Assembly (NCBI GenBank): GCA_949775045.1
Contig: OX459096.1
Location: forward strand, 43,742,379 to 43,806,378
DNA length: 64,000 nucleotides
From: Metridium senile
Lineage: Eukaryota; Cnidaria; Anthozoa; Actiniaria; Metridiidae
Direction of reading: 5' to 3'
Shown: piece by piece, positions 43,163 to 53,530 of the stretch
How the letters are laid out: the number at the start of each line of letters is the position of its first letter
How positions within the stretch are numbered: the first letter of the stretch is position 1
The notes under the pieces: model-generated
Told to the model about the DNA's origin: nothing
Database searches by the model: none
Seen by the model: the letters and a program-made list of their open reading frames with translations, nothing else
Made by a program: the position numbers and the translations under genes

Positions 43163-43995
43163 ATCACGCCAGAAAGATGGTCCTGGTTCCTGAGCAGACG
43201 TTAGAACGATTAAAACAGCGAGACAAAATCCAAACTGCCCCGCTTACATCAAAGCTATACAGGTTGGATCATCAAATGGAGGATCTTTTGAATAGCAGAG
43301 AGCTATCAGAGGAAGAAAAAGCGAGGCGTTACAGTCAAACACTTCAAAACTATCTTACGTATTACAAGCAAAGAAGAGATGAACCTATGAAAATAAAGTT
43401 TGAAACTCATCCAATACAACATCAAGACAAGCAAGAGCCGGAATTGGGAAATCAATCGCAACCAGTACCAGTACCAAGACAGGAAGTACAGGATAAGATA
43501 GAGCGTGATATTGTCAGTGCTCTACCCAAAACTCTTAAAGATCGAGGCAAGCTGCTCATTGAAAAAATTAAGGAAAATCCTGAAATCATGAAATGGGATA
43601 GTCGTGGACAGTTGCTATTTGAGGACCGGCCTCTTCCTGGCTCTCATATTGTGGATCTCATAGGAGATTTCATGAGAGAACGCAAAGGAGTGGATCCAAT
43701 AGGGTGGCAAGTATTTGCAAGGGGTCTTGCAAAGATGAATGCCCCCGAAGATTTGGTTAGAAATGAGCGTAGAAGAGGAGCATTGCGAGAATTCAAATCA
43801 CGAGTTGGAGATCAAGACGATCCAAGTGTACTGTTTCCCACCCCTCCTCCCACAGATCCTCCTCAAGTTCCGACTCCAAGACGTAATTTGTATCGTAAGC
43901 TACCACCCGTTCCTCTTTCAAATGAGACACCTGGAAGTATTAGAAGTGTAAGGTCAAAACAGCCTCCAAAGCGTTGGCTCACTTATCAGCCTTAA
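43159..43995 (+). CDS. Polinton protein of unknown function (copy 2, 278 aa)
   Basis: Identical to 32605-33441: helical charged N-terminus, linker, second helical part, Pro-rich tail. AATAAA follows at 44017. Confidence 0.65.
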   Translation: MNHARKMVLVPEQTLERLKQRDKIQTAPLTSKLYRLDHQMEDLLNSRELSEEEKARRYSQTLQNYLTYYKQRRDEPMKIKFETHPIQHQDKQEPELGNQSQPVPVPRQEVQDKIERDIVSALPKTLKDRGKLLIEKIKENPEIMKWDSRGQLLFEDRPLPGSHIVDLIGDFMRERKGVDPIGWQVFARGLAKMNAPEDLVRNERRRGALREFKSRVGDQDDPSVLFPTPPPTDPPQVPTPRRNLYRKLPPVPLSNETPGSIRSVRSKQPPKRWLTYQP

Positions 43996-44045
43996 TTGTT
44001 TTGTATTGATGAAACCAATAAACAGCATTTTAAACGTTTAAGTCT

Positions 44046-44567
44046 CTATTTTTGTTTTATTTTTCTTGAAATTTGATGGGTTACATGGTTTTTTATATAA
44101 TGATAAATATGACTAAAATGTTTGACAATAAAGCGATACACAAATTTATCGTTTATTTTCTTACTTGGACTAAAACGATCTACAATAGCTTTCATGGAAA
44201 TATTTCTACAACGATTGAGTAAATAATACAAACAATAGTGTCCACACACGTTAGAATCTAAACTTTGCAAGTCTCGCTGGTTGTATATCCAGTCTACACT
44301 GTTTTTAGTTATAAAATCTTGAAACGCTTGGCTGTAGTCGTCTGGTTTGAGTCCATAGGAGTCAAAGAATTCCCCTTTTTGATCTTGGGTAAAATAAAAG
44401 GCACACCAGTGAGAGCCTGGTTCTCCTTGTGGGTCCACATTAGCTACAAAGGCGGCTGGATAGCGTTGAATTTGGTTAGGTAGTGAGTCTGAAGGGAACA
44501 CGCCTTGAAATTGTGATCTTGTCAACGGGTCGGCTTGTAAAACAGCAATTATTTGCCTAGTATTCAT
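44046..44567 (-). CDS. adenain-like cysteine protease (copy 2)
   Basis: 173 aa, identical to copy 1 with His53, Asp69, Gln101 and Cys108. ATG directly follows the MCP stop. Confidence 0.88.
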   Translation of the reverse strand: MNTRQIIAVLQADPLTRSQFQGVFPSDSLPNQIQRYPAAFVANVDPQGEPGSHWCAFYFTQDQKGEFFDSYGLKPDDYSQAFQDFITKNSVDWIYNQRDLQSLDSNVCGHYCLYYLLNRCRNISMKAIVDRFSPSKKINDKFVYRFIVKHFSHIYHYIKNHVTHQISRKIKQK

Positions 44568-45884
44568 CTAGCCACTCCAGTTGTAAGCTACGTTTCTATT
44601 CGAGTCAATCTCAATCATAGAATCAAATTCTGCGTAGATGATGCAGTTCACAGTAGCTGTAAGACCTTCGGCAAACTGAATACCAATGCGTAGATTTCCC
44701 TGTTTTATAGGAGAAATGTGAGGACCAGATGATAAATCTGGACTTAAATCAAAGGCGTAGAGTGTGTAACCCTGGGGGTAGTCTTGCCTGGTGATTTCAT
44801 TTCCTTGGTTGTGATAGAGAGTTCCTGTCCCCGAAAACAGACTCATATAACCCATGAGATATTGATCACTGTCAAAGTTCAACTTCAGAGCTTTGATAGG
44901 TTGAGCTTCTCCATTTACGTAAATCCCGACTTCATTGGCTTTAAAGTGTTTAAAATTGAAGGGGTTCTTGTTATAGGCTCCGTTAAAGGCTGCGTTTTCG
45001 ACCAGACCAAGAACAATTCTTTTAGGAATCTGCCCTAAGAATACATCATCAGGGGTGAATGACATGTTTCCAGTAGGGATAGAAAGTACTTTACACTCAA
45101 CCCTTCGTATGGGGTACAGAGCTGGTAAATGCTCTAGAGCTGCTGCATGGCCAAGGAACGTATCAGAGGTTACTTTCACCTTTCGTATAAACAGACTGGC
45201 ATGGGAAATGACCACTTTGTAATTGGCTCCATCAACTGCAGATAGCAGGCAAAAGGCATTTTTACTTCGATTCATTCGAATACGCATACTAACTCCATTC
45301 AGCAGCAGGCGATCTTGATAGAATAGATCTGAGTGTATAGGGCCTAACAACTCCACTGTAGCACTATCCTTGGTAAACTTGTATCGAGTATTTAGACCAC
45401 TGTTATGACTGGTTGCAACAGGATCCGCCACATCCATCTTTCCAGGCGTATCTTTGTAAAATAGTTCAGCAGTGAGTTGAGATTTCTTGGCATCTGGACC
45501 ATAAGTCAATAAAGTACTAACCATGGCTCGATAGGGGTTGGTATTCGTAGAATCAGAGATCACTTTTTCGTTCAGGCTGATATCAACTTGACTGAAAAGT
45601 GACTGTAGAAAAAGGTTCACTGGTCCAACTTTATCGGTAGAAGAATCGATGTTGCTTCCATCTGCTTTAGTGATTTTGGCTTTGACGAAGATCCACGCCT
45701 GTCTTAGATCCGTATATTCTTCTCCACTTCCTGATACATTGAATTCAATAGGGCCTGAGTCGGTGATGTTAGATACAGGAAAATATTCTACCCACTGCCC
45801 CTTCTCAATATTCGTTTGAACACTAGGTACGGCAAAAAGATCAAGTTCTGATTTGCTGCACTCGTGAAATCTTGATTGAGCCAT
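44568..45884 (-). CDS. major capsid protein (copy 2)
   Basis: 438 aa, identical to copy 1; intact. Abuts its neighbours on both sides with no spacer. Confidence 0.88.
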   Translation of the reverse strand: MAQSRFHECSKSELDLFAVPSVQTNIEKGQWVEYFPVSNITDSGPIEFNVSGSGEEYTDLRQAWIFVKAKITKADGSNIDSSTDKVGPVNLFLQSLFSQVDISLNEKVISDSTNTNPYRAMVSTLLTYGPDAKKSQLTAELFYKDTPGKMDVADPVATSHNSGLNTRYKFTKDSATVELLGPIHSDLFYQDRLLLNGVSMRIRMNRSKNAFCLLSAVDGANYKVVISHASLFIRKVKVTSDTFLGHAAALEHLPALYPIRRVECKVLSIPTGNMSFTPDDVFLGQIPKRIVLGLVENAAFNGAYNKNPFNFKHFKANEVGIYVNGEAQPIKALKLNFDSDQYLMGYMSLFSGTGTLYHNQGNEITRQDYPQGYTLYAFDLSPDLSSGPHISPIKQGNLRIGIQFAEGLTATVNCIIYAEFDSMIEIDSNRNVAYNWSG

Positions 45885-46328
45885 TTAGAAAAAGTTAAAG
45901 TTCTGCTTCTTAGCTGATGATGTTCTCTGCTTCTTTGCTTGACGTTGAATGGTTGGTTTAGGTTGGTTCTTCCTTTTTGTACTCTTTTTCCCTCTACCAG
46001 TTTGAGCTCCTTCAGGTTTCTGGGATGCCATATCCTTTACAAACGCTTGACCGGCTTTACCCGCTCTGTTCTTTAAAGACTCGCTTACATTTTGCCCATC
46101 CATGACATCTTGAGCTACATCGAGACCTCCTTTCAAGGCCTGACGACCAAAGGATTTAGCTCCAGCGGTCACGTGGGGCATAGCCCAACGGAACAGGCCT
46201 CTCAGCATAGAGCCTAAACCATAACCATGTTGAACTGGTGCTCCGTGAAAGGCCGGCAAGCTACCGCCTCGTTGTTTTGCTTGATTAAGGTAGTAGCTCT
46301 TGTAAAATTCACTCTTTGAATGAGGCAT
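45885..46328 (-). CDS. basic pVI/core-like protein (copy 2)
   Basis: 147 aa, identical to copy 1; amphipathic GLFRWAMPHV segment and basic tail present. Confidence 0.65.
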   Translation of the reverse strand: MPHSKSEFYKSYYLNQAKQRGGSLPAFHGAPVQHGYGLGSMLRGLFRWAMPHVTAGAKSFGRQALKGGLDVAQDVMDGQNVSESLKNRAGKAGQAFVKDMASQKPEGAQTGRGKKSTKRKNQPKPTIQRQAKKQRTSSAKKQNFNFF

Positions 46329-46330
46329 GT

Positions 46331-47086
46331 TTAATTGAAAAATGGACTCGCTCTTCTGAAATGGAGCGTTACCAACACACGACCAGTTTCAAATGGCACT
46401 TTTGCGCCAGTGTCTTGCCTTATATTCACTTCAATCGTTTCAAATTGCTTTCTACTGACTGGTAGGTATTGCGGGCTTTGAAACGCTTTGCTAACACGTT
46501 CACCATCCTTTCCTTCTACAGGTATGATTCGAATCAGAGGCACTTGAGTATCTCCCACTACTTGTGGTTGCACCACATCGCAGTAAATGTAGAGGCTGTG
46601 AAATCCCAAATCCAAGTCAGCTTCATGCTCAGCAGTAGTGGTTTTTGTAATATAATCATCTGTGTTAAACCCCAACATAGTTCTAATGTGTCCACAAAAT
46701 ACTCTGTATCCTTTCTCCACATGAGCTGTAACTTTCCGGTTGAGTTCTTCATACGAAAATTCCACTTTATCTTTAAATTTAGTCGCTTTGATAATACCAT
46801 TCAATTTGTCAATTATTGACTTTAATGAAGAATAGTGGCCTGCGGGTAACGAGCAAACGGTTGGCATTTCATCTATTTTTCCCACGTACAAATGATTTTG
46901 CAAGTGGATTTCTCTGACATTATTCCAACTATGTGGATATTGGATTTCTGTCAATGCCACTTCCCAATCTCCGGTTAATTGAATGGATTGTGGGAGATGC
47001 ACTCGAAATTCTGCTAGGGTATTGGATGGAAATACATCTATGCTACTGTTAGATGGTAACCATACATAAAATTGTGTGCTCTCCAT
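46331..47086 (-). CDS. penton-like minor capsid protein (copy 2)
   Basis: 251 aa, identical to copy 1; heads the - strand structural block. Confidence 0.8.
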   Translation of the reverse strand: MESTQFYVWLPSNSSIDVFPSNTLAEFRVHLPQSIQLTGDWEVALTEIQYPHSWNNVREIHLQNHLYVGKIDEMPTVCSLPAGHYSSLKSIIDKLNGIIKATKFKDKVEFSYEELNRKVTAHVEKGYRVFCGHIRTMLGFNTDDYITKTTTAEHEADLDLGFHSLYIYCDVVQPQVVGDTQVPLIRIIPVEGKDGERVSKAFQSPQYLPVSRKQFETIEVNIRQDTGAKVPFETGRVLVTLHFRRASPFFN

Positions 47087-47180
47087 GACTGATTGAATTC
47101 AAATGACAGAATAGACAACGCTTGACTCTTATGAGTACTTTTTATTCAATTAAAGCTTTTGACAACTTGAATTATGAGAT

Positions 47181-48248
47181 CTATTCCATATCCCTTTTAT
47201 GCACCCACGAGTTGTATTTGTCAGGATAACCTAGCCATTTAACAAAGTATTCTACATTTCTACCTCGTTTGCGTGTTTTTATTATTTTTTCTATCTTGTA
47301 CACTTGTTCTTCTCCTTTGATCTGCACACGTTGTAATTCCTGCTCGTAAAATGTTCCTTCTAATTCATCCCCATCAAACTCCTTTACTTTGTAGACAGGA
47401 GGATTACGTGGAATACGTTTGGAAATAGTGAATATTTCTTCACTCCAATTCGGTAAATATCCCTTGTCGAATAGTTTTTTCAGCTTTGAAATACGTACGG
47501 GATCTCCAACTTTAAAGGTGTAACCTCGCCTTGGGGGCTCGTTGGCGTACAGTGTAAGCCACACATCTTTTTCGTTATTGGCACTGACTGCTGCAGGAGT
47601 TCTCTTGATGCTTCGATGGTAAGAGTTATTGTAAGATTCTACAAGTTCTTGTAAAATGTTAATATATTTCAGTGTCCCCTTCCAGGTGAAATATCGATAC
47701 ATACGTTGCTTGAGTGTTCGGTTAAAACGTTCTACGACGCTAGCTTTCGTCTCGTTAAACGTGTGATAAAATCCAATCTTTTGTTGCTTTAAGAATGCTT
47801 GGAATTTTCTATTAATAAATTCACTACCACGATCAGTGTGAATCTTTTCTGGTTTTCGACTTGAGTTCTTCAAAATTTGTTTAAATGCTTCTAGTAGGGA
47901 GTCGGCTGACTTATCTTTCAGCGCTAGCACCCAGGCATATTTGGATAGAACATCAATACAGGTAACAAGATACTTGTAATTGCTATTGTATTTCTTGAGT
48001 GATTGTAAATCAATCAAATCTAGTTCCCACAACGAATCTATGGATTTAGCAAAAACTCGATTTCTCCGGAAATGTTTTACTACTGGTCGGTGAAGAGAGT
48101 AAACACGCTGAGCTCTTAGCCATTCTTGGACCTGTTTCTTGGTAATTTTTCTATTCTTCTTTTTGGCAGCATGGTATAAGGCATCTAAACTTGCTAGGCT
48201 TCCTCCTTCTTTGATTGTGTAATAAAGTTTTTCCAGCAGTTTCTCCAT
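47181..48248 (-). CDS. integrase with chromodomain (copy 2)
   Basis: 355 aa from the ATG at 48248, identical to copy 1; Asp77, Asp139, Glu173 and the terminal chromodomain are intact. Confidence 0.92.
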   Translation of the reverse strand: MEKLLEKLYYTIKEGGSLASLDALYHAAKKKNRKITKKQVQEWLRAQRVYSLHRPVVKHFRRNRVFAKSIDSLWELDLIDLQSLKKYNSNYKYLVTCIDVLSKYAWVLALKDKSADSLLEAFKQILKNSSRKPEKIHTDRGSEFINRKFQAFLKQQKIGFYHTFNETKASVVERFNRTLKQRMYRYFTWKGTLKYINILQELVESYNNSYHRSIKRTPAAVSANNEKDVWLTLYANEPPRRGYTFKVGDPVRISKLKKLFDKGYLPNWSEEIFTISKRIPRNPPVYKVKEFDGDELEGTFYEQELQRVQIKGEEQVYKIEKIIKTRKRGRNVEYFVKWLGYPDKYNSWVHKRDME

Positions 48249-48455
48249 CAATTTGAGAATTTTGAATAACCACTTTTCCCCCGCAACATGCAAGAACACA
48301 GCGAATTTTACGGAAGATATCTTGAAGTTTGATATTAGGAATTGACCTTAAACATCCCATGTCTACACTTGCGTAAGGGTAATACACAAATGACACAAGT
48401 CTTAAATGTTCAATCTTTTTATTATCTTGTGTTACACAACATATAAACGGTCTAC

Positions 48456-48968
48456 TTAAAACTGTAAGTATTCAATGAACCAAGAAAAACGTTCTGTTGA
48501 CAGAGAGGTTGTGTAACCTTCATGTCTATCACATAAGTCTACAATAAAATCGTGTATGGGTTCTTCTTCTTCATACACCATCTTTCTCCATAGCGAGCAT
48601 ACTGTATGGGAAGATTTATTTGATAAGTTGTTGATAAAGGAAACGCTTACTTGAGGTACAGGTAGATCAGCTAGCTTGAAAAACAATGTACATAGCTCTT
48701 GTAGCATATCCAAGCGTGCTTCATTCTTGATACCCGTGTACAGCTCATAAAATACTTGGTATTCAGTTTTGCTATGGTCCTTTTCAGTGCACCATTTGCT
48801 TTCACAGACTTCACATTGAAAATCTCTGTAAACCTTTCTTCGACACAGTTCTGCATAGAAATAGGCCAGTAAACCGTGTATCTTGGCACGTGTGACGTGT
48901 TCAACTTCATCAGTCACCATCATGACAACTGTTCTGCCTCGACACAAGACCCTTTCCACCATATTCAT
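48456..48968 (-). CDS. unrecognised Polinton protein (copy 2, 170 aa)
   Basis: Identical to the copy 1 product although the DNA just upstream (from 48976) already differs between copies. Same CEVC...C cluster. Confidence 0.6.
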   Translation of the reverse strand: MNMVERVLCRGRTVVMMVTDEVEHVTRAKIHGLLAYFYAELCRRKVYRDFQCEVCESKWCTEKDHSKTEYQVFYELYTGIKNEARLDMLQELCTLFFKLADLPVPQVSVSFINNLSNKSSHTVCSLWRKMVYEEEEPIHDFIVDLCDRHEGYTTSLSTERFSWFIEYLQF

Positions 48969-49261
48969 CTTCAAATCTAATTCGTTCTTTAATGTACCAC
49001 AGTGGTGAGTAGTAATGTTTTATCCAGCAGTATACGAGTGGTATGACGCTAAGAAGCATTTTGATTACAAAGTCCGACAACAACTTAAAGTATCTAAATA
49101 TTTTTGTTTAAAGGAGACTCAGGAATTTTAAAAATGCTATATCTTATCCTCAGATGAAAAATTTCTTTTGTTTAGCGAAATAGGACGCCACATTTAATCC
49201 TAGAGTCGAGAATTTCCTTTGTTCTGCAAAAGGACGCCGCGTCTTCTTTTGTTCGACGCAT

Positions 49262-49359
49262 GCTAAGGAATTTGAAATATGAGGAATTTCCTTTGTTTCT
49301 GGGTTGCACCGGCGCACCGCCGGTGCCTATTGTTGTAGAATCGGCATTCCATATCTACT
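49262..49359. repeat. right terminal inverted repeat, copy 2 (divergent)
   Basis: Same outline as the 99-bp TIR (outer AGTAGATATGGAATGCCG in reverse complement and inner AGGAATTTGAAATATGA) but many substitutions in between. The hairpin is preserved with other bases: GCACCGGCG (49306-49314) and CGCCGGTGC (49318-49326). Confidence 0.85.
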
Positions 49360-49365
49360 AACGTA
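49360..49365. other. right target-site duplication AACGTA
   Basis: Immediately follows the copy 2 terminus; identical to 25272-25277. Confidence 0.75.
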
Positions 49366-49439
49366 CTAGAGGCTAACACGCGCTATAAACAGCGTACATT
49401 ATCAGATTTTATCAAGAGAGCATAAATACTTCTGCTCTC

Positions 49440-49665
49440 TTGTAGTTAATATTTACAAGCCCCGGAAGGGCCATGCATGGATTTGTTTTTGAATGCTCAA
49501 ATCCCCACATTTTTATTTAATTGAAAATCCCGACTTTTTAAAAAAAACCTAGTCGGGATTTTTAAATGTCGGGACTTTAAAAAAAGTCGGGATTTTTAAA
49601 AAAAGTCGGGATTTTTAAAAAAAGTCGGGATTTTCATGCAATTCTATTCATGGCACTTCCCGAGC
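49440..49665. repeat. short array of AGTCGGGATTTTTAAAAAA units within inverted flanks
   Basis: Four to five direct copies of a ~19-21-bp unit (AGTCGGGATTTTTAAAAAA) from about 49549 to 49637, preceded by an inverted copy AAAATCCCGACTTTTTAAAA (49524). Outer flanks GGAAGGGCCATGCATGGA and TCATGGCACTTCCCG are also roughly complementary. Looks like a foldback element with internal expansion. Confidence 0.6.
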
Positions 49666-50091
49666 TCCGTCATATAATTTATTATAATTTTGTTAAATCT
49701 TGATCTTAATCTTGATTTATCGCTATATCTCAAGCCGCTCTGAGGCTTTCTCGCTTTTTCCGATGTTTACTTCTCAACATCAGTTGCTTTCTTGAAAGGT
49801 TTTCTCCTATTAATTGCCTCAGTCCGAGATCTAATTTTGCAATGCTTGAAGAAGAAATATTACTCAGGTTTCGAGTTGTTATTTGCACCGTCCATATTCT
49901 TGCACATATAGCTAGCTATCTCTCTGTTGCTGCTGCCTCTCTTTGGAACACTTTGCCTGCTGATCTAGCTCAGGAACATTAAACTGTTATCCTCCTTCAA
50001 AAACAAACTAAAAACATTTCTTTTTGACTCAAAGCAATTTTTATTTTTCGTGTTATTTTTGTAAAGCGCACCGAGATTTCATGGTTGGTGG

Positions 50092-50275
50092 TTTTTAAGT
50101 TGTTTACAGACCACCAACTTCTATTTTTATAAGATTTTGGAATGTTGCGTGATTGCCAAATTTACAACAAAGAAATTTCACGCCCCAATTGTTTTTATGG
50201 GAGATATTTTGAAGTAATATCTTGATTACCTCGGTGACCATTGTTTCCAGAGGTATGTTCAATGAAATAATACTA
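50092..50275. repeat. ~180-bp repeat, copy 1 (mate at 52110-52290)
   Basis: Shares GTGATTGCCAAATTTACA, AAGAAATTTCACGCCCCAAT, TTTTTATGGGAGATATTTTG and CCATTGTTTCCAGAGGTATG with 52110-52290 in the same order. A third partial copy lies at 52297-52378. Confidence 0.7.
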
Positions 50276-50570
50276 AAATTATTATACTGGTAAATTATTT
50301 TGTTAGTCAAACAAAAGTTCATCGACTTCATACAACACACATTATTTAGATAACACTATATTATAACACTAATACATGATTTGTTTATTCATTAATTTTC
50401 AATAATTTATTTAATTTTTTCAGAATAGCTTTCTGAAGGTATTATCAGCAGTTCACTGTTACTTTGTTTTTATTCATATAAAACAGTAGCTTCATGCAGT
50501 CCTTGACTACCTATTTTTTGTCTAGGTCCTATGTTTCTCGCGGGTTTACAGAAATATTTCCAGTGAAATA

Positions 50571-51451
50571 TTTTTAGGGCGTACCCATTTGAAGCGATGC
50601 GACATGATTGCTGCATGACGTTTGCTGCAGTAAAAACCCTAATGAAGTTGCGCTTTTAACATATCGAAATGAATGCTTTGTAAACATTAAGCTCTCTCGA
50701 TGACAACACGGAATTGGGCTGTTTTTTTTACTGTATGTTTCAAGGCGTGTCCGAATGCGCCGTTTTGTGCGCGTACGTCCATGTGAGAAATGCATGTGAA
50801 AAGATAATTGGTAACTAAAGACACGGCTACTTGTCTCATGCACTGTCAAACAGTATAAGTTCAATATAGGCAAGGGTTTGCATAGTCACCTTGTATATGT
50901 GCGGGTATATACGAGTCTTTGTTGGAAATGCAGGTTGCACTCGATCAGTATGTAAGTGAGATGACATAATAACTAATTAAAAATGTTTCGGCGTAGTTTC
51001 CATAGATACATTACTGGTTCGTTTTGTCACCACTAACAGAGCACGACAAGTAACACGTTTCTAAAGTTCGAAGAAACGGACTTCAACTCAACTTTTCGTC
51101 AGAGTTTTCTCGCAAAACCTTTTTGTATTTGCTGTTTTCCAGTTGCATATATAGACACGACAAATGACATGCGTATATATATATTGGTTGCTTTGTTTTT
51201 GCAAGGCCATTGTTTCTTTTGTATTTATTACTAGCGGGGTGCTACCATAAAAACCTTTTATTTTCATCGGTTAGTTTTTGTCTACTGTCTACAACTGTTT
51301 TTGCACGATTCTAAACGGATTGAACTGTTAAACAACAGAAACAGAATGATAACTCGTCTCGTGGCGAGCAACAACGGGGCATTAACTGGTCTCGACGTCA
51401 CTCTTTTTGTGTTCAGATAAATTCAATTTGTTACTGGGTCATTACTGGGTA
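50571..51451. repeat. dispersed repeat, long form (mate at 57024-57592)
   Basis: Homologous to 57024-57592 from AGGGCGTACCCATTTGAAGC through CATATCGAAATGAATGCTTT to GTCTCGTGGCGAGCAACA and GACGTCACTCTTTTT. Carries about 300 extra bp (about 50970-51270) relative to the mate. Hairpin-like CGCCGTTTTGTGCGCGTACG inside. No coding potential; family not recognised. Confidence 0.7.
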
Positions 51452-51460
51452 ATATAATTG

Positions 51461-51560
51461 AAAACTAGCAAGTAAACTAGTATAGGCTGCGTCGGTAAAT
51501 GATAGGTAATATAATGAAATTTGTAACACCGTAAAAAATGTTAACTTAACTTTACTGACG
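51461..51560. repeat. dispersed repeat shared with 19204-19380
   Basis: Same phrases ACTAGTATA, GGCTGCGTCGGT, TGATAGGTAATA and TGTAACACCGTAAAAAA, ending at TTTACTGACGT. Confidence 0.5.
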
Positions 51561-52109
51561 TAATTACTGGGTAATATAAGTAATTTAAAAACGCATCAAA
51601 ATATATCCGTTTTCGAACGAACCTGCATAAGTGTGGACGTTGTCTCAAAATATTCAAAGAAAATGGGTTGAATTTCAAAACCTTACTCAAATTGTTCTAG
51701 CCATAAACCTCGAATTCGTGGACGTAGCCGTATAGAAGCATTCAATTGGAGCATATTTCGATTATACAGCTTAATCGGCTATATAAATATAAATGTTTAA
51801 TTTTGACTTTTAAAAACAAGTGTGCTAAACGTATTAAGAGTAATACCTGTAGTACGAGCATGTGCCGCTGGATAGATAATTGCAGTTTAAACCTTGCTGT
51901 CTAAGAAGGGTATCGATTTTTTCCCAAAACTGTCTATATCAAAAAGAATGCATGTAGAATTGTAAAAAAAGAGATGGAAGTTTTCATGTTTTAGTATGTC
52001 CCAGAAAAGGTACAGAGTTTTTGCAACGTACAAATATTACTGACCTCACCCCTCTATGCTTCCTCATCGACACTCCTCCCCTTTCCTTCCCTTCAATGAC
52101 AGGCAGAGC

Positions 52110-52378
52110 ACGTGGGTTTTAAGTTGTTTATAGACCACCAACTCCTTTTTTTATGAGGTTTTGGAATTTTTTTCGTGATTGCCAAATTTACAGCAAAGAA
52201 ATTTCACGCCCCAATTGTTTTTATGGGAGATATTTTGACGTAGTATCGTGATTACCTCGGCGACCATTGTTTCCAGAGGTATGTTTAAAGGTCTAACATC
52301 AAGACGTCCCATTTATCTTTATGAGAGACATTTGTAAGTAATATCGTGATTACCTCGGTGACCATTGTTTCCAGACGG
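52110..52378. repeat. ~180-bp repeat, copy 2, with a third partial copy
   Basis: 52110-52290 mirrors 50092-50275. 52297-52378 repeats the last ~80 bp in diverged form (CGTGATTACCTCGGTGACCA, CATTGTTTCCAGA). Confidence 0.65.
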
Positions 52379-52599
52379 AGGTCTGACTTTCTCTCTGGAT
52401 GAATAGTCATTAGCAGAAGTTCATAACCAGAAGTGTCCATCTTCATTGTTAACCTATACCATATCATCAAGATGTATAAGTTATTTTTAGATTTGCACGC
52501 ACAGCCAATCATTTCGCTTTAGCGTGACAGGCGAAGCAATAATATGACGCCCGTGACTGTCACGAAGTAGGCATGCGCAGGCAGTAAAGACTTTCCCTT

Positions 52600-52972
52600 T
52601 TGTCAGAAAAAGCGAAACAAATGCAGCTACAAAAGAGGCAGATACTTTGAGAGTAACACTAGAAATTGAAAAATTGGAGGACATCTTCATATCACTGAAA
52701 GAACAGAAATATATTGGCCTGAATGTGCAGCCATGTGCTTTTCGGTTGGTCACGGGCTGAATGGCTACAACCTTTTTTGCAACGAACGGAATGACTACAG
52801 TATTTCTTGCAACAACGTCAAAATTATATCAATCCATTACAAGAAAAACTGTGTAATTTTCAACCCTGTGAAATTCGAAAAGATTTCTGGCTGGCAAAAT
52901 AAAGACGGGATTGAAAACTTGTTTACTGATCGTGGACTCGACGAGAAGATTCCGGGAAAGATTTCAATTTGA
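52600..52972 (+). pseudogene. possible broken coding remnant
   Basis: Two overlapping + frames look protein-like: one runs to a stop at about 52756 (reads ..EIEKLEDIFISLKEQKY..), then another from 52733 to 52972 (NGYNLFCNERNDYSISCNN, SGWQNKDGIENLF, ending KISI). The codon texture differs from surrounding AT-rich DNA. If real, one frameshift near 52740 joins them, or it is an exon end. I do not recognise the family; chance is possible. Confidence 0.2.
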
Positions 52973-53451
52973 AGCTTGACTTTTGCGTTCATTTTCTCAT
53001 TGAAAGTGTTCATTTTCTCATTGAATGTGTTCTTAAATGACAAATATATCATTTAATTGGATCAGAGTTAACTTAACTCTGCTTTCATATACACTAGAAT
53101 GCTAGCTATTCACTGAAGGATGCAATTTTAATGGAATATTCGTGCTTTTGGACATGAGTTTGCATGTTTACGCAATGTAGTCAACGCATGCGCAAAATAA
53201 TACTCAATGGGTCCCACAAGTGTCAGAGTTGAATAGCATGATATTTCGGGTGATTAGTAATTAAATATCCACTCAAGCCTTCAACATTTTTGTCGTTCCG
53301 TTTTAATATAGTTTAGTGCTTGGCAGCTTCAGGATTATCAGCTGGGGACAGCAGTGTTGAATTATAAACACGATATATAGGTCTTGATGTTTGAATTCAA
53401 AACCTATACCGGGTTTATACTTCAGCCCCCTGCTCTCCCCTGATGACAGTG

Positions 53452-53530
53452 GCGGATCCAGGGTTTTCAAAAGGGGGGGGGGGGGATTTTGGAAAAGTGG
53501 GTGGGTGGGGGGGGGGGGATTTTGGTTTCG
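53452..53530. repeat. G-rich low-complexity stretch
   Basis: Runs of 13 and 10 G around GATTTTGGAAAAGTGGGTGG; begins after AGTGGCGGATCCAGGGTTTT, a phrase common at the start of small repeats. May form G-quadruplexes. Confidence 0.7.

Larger units (their letters stand above)
39080..49359. mobile_element. Polinton copy 2, left-truncated by the gap (10.3 kb)
   Basis: Same gene order as copy 1 at a constant offset of 10554 bp from 39080 to 48975, with identical predicted proteins and no indel. The first difference seen is at 48976 (T versus C at 38422); divergence then continues through the subterminal region and TIR. Ends with CTACT followed by AACGTA, the mate of the target duplication left of copy 1. 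Confidence 0.92.
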
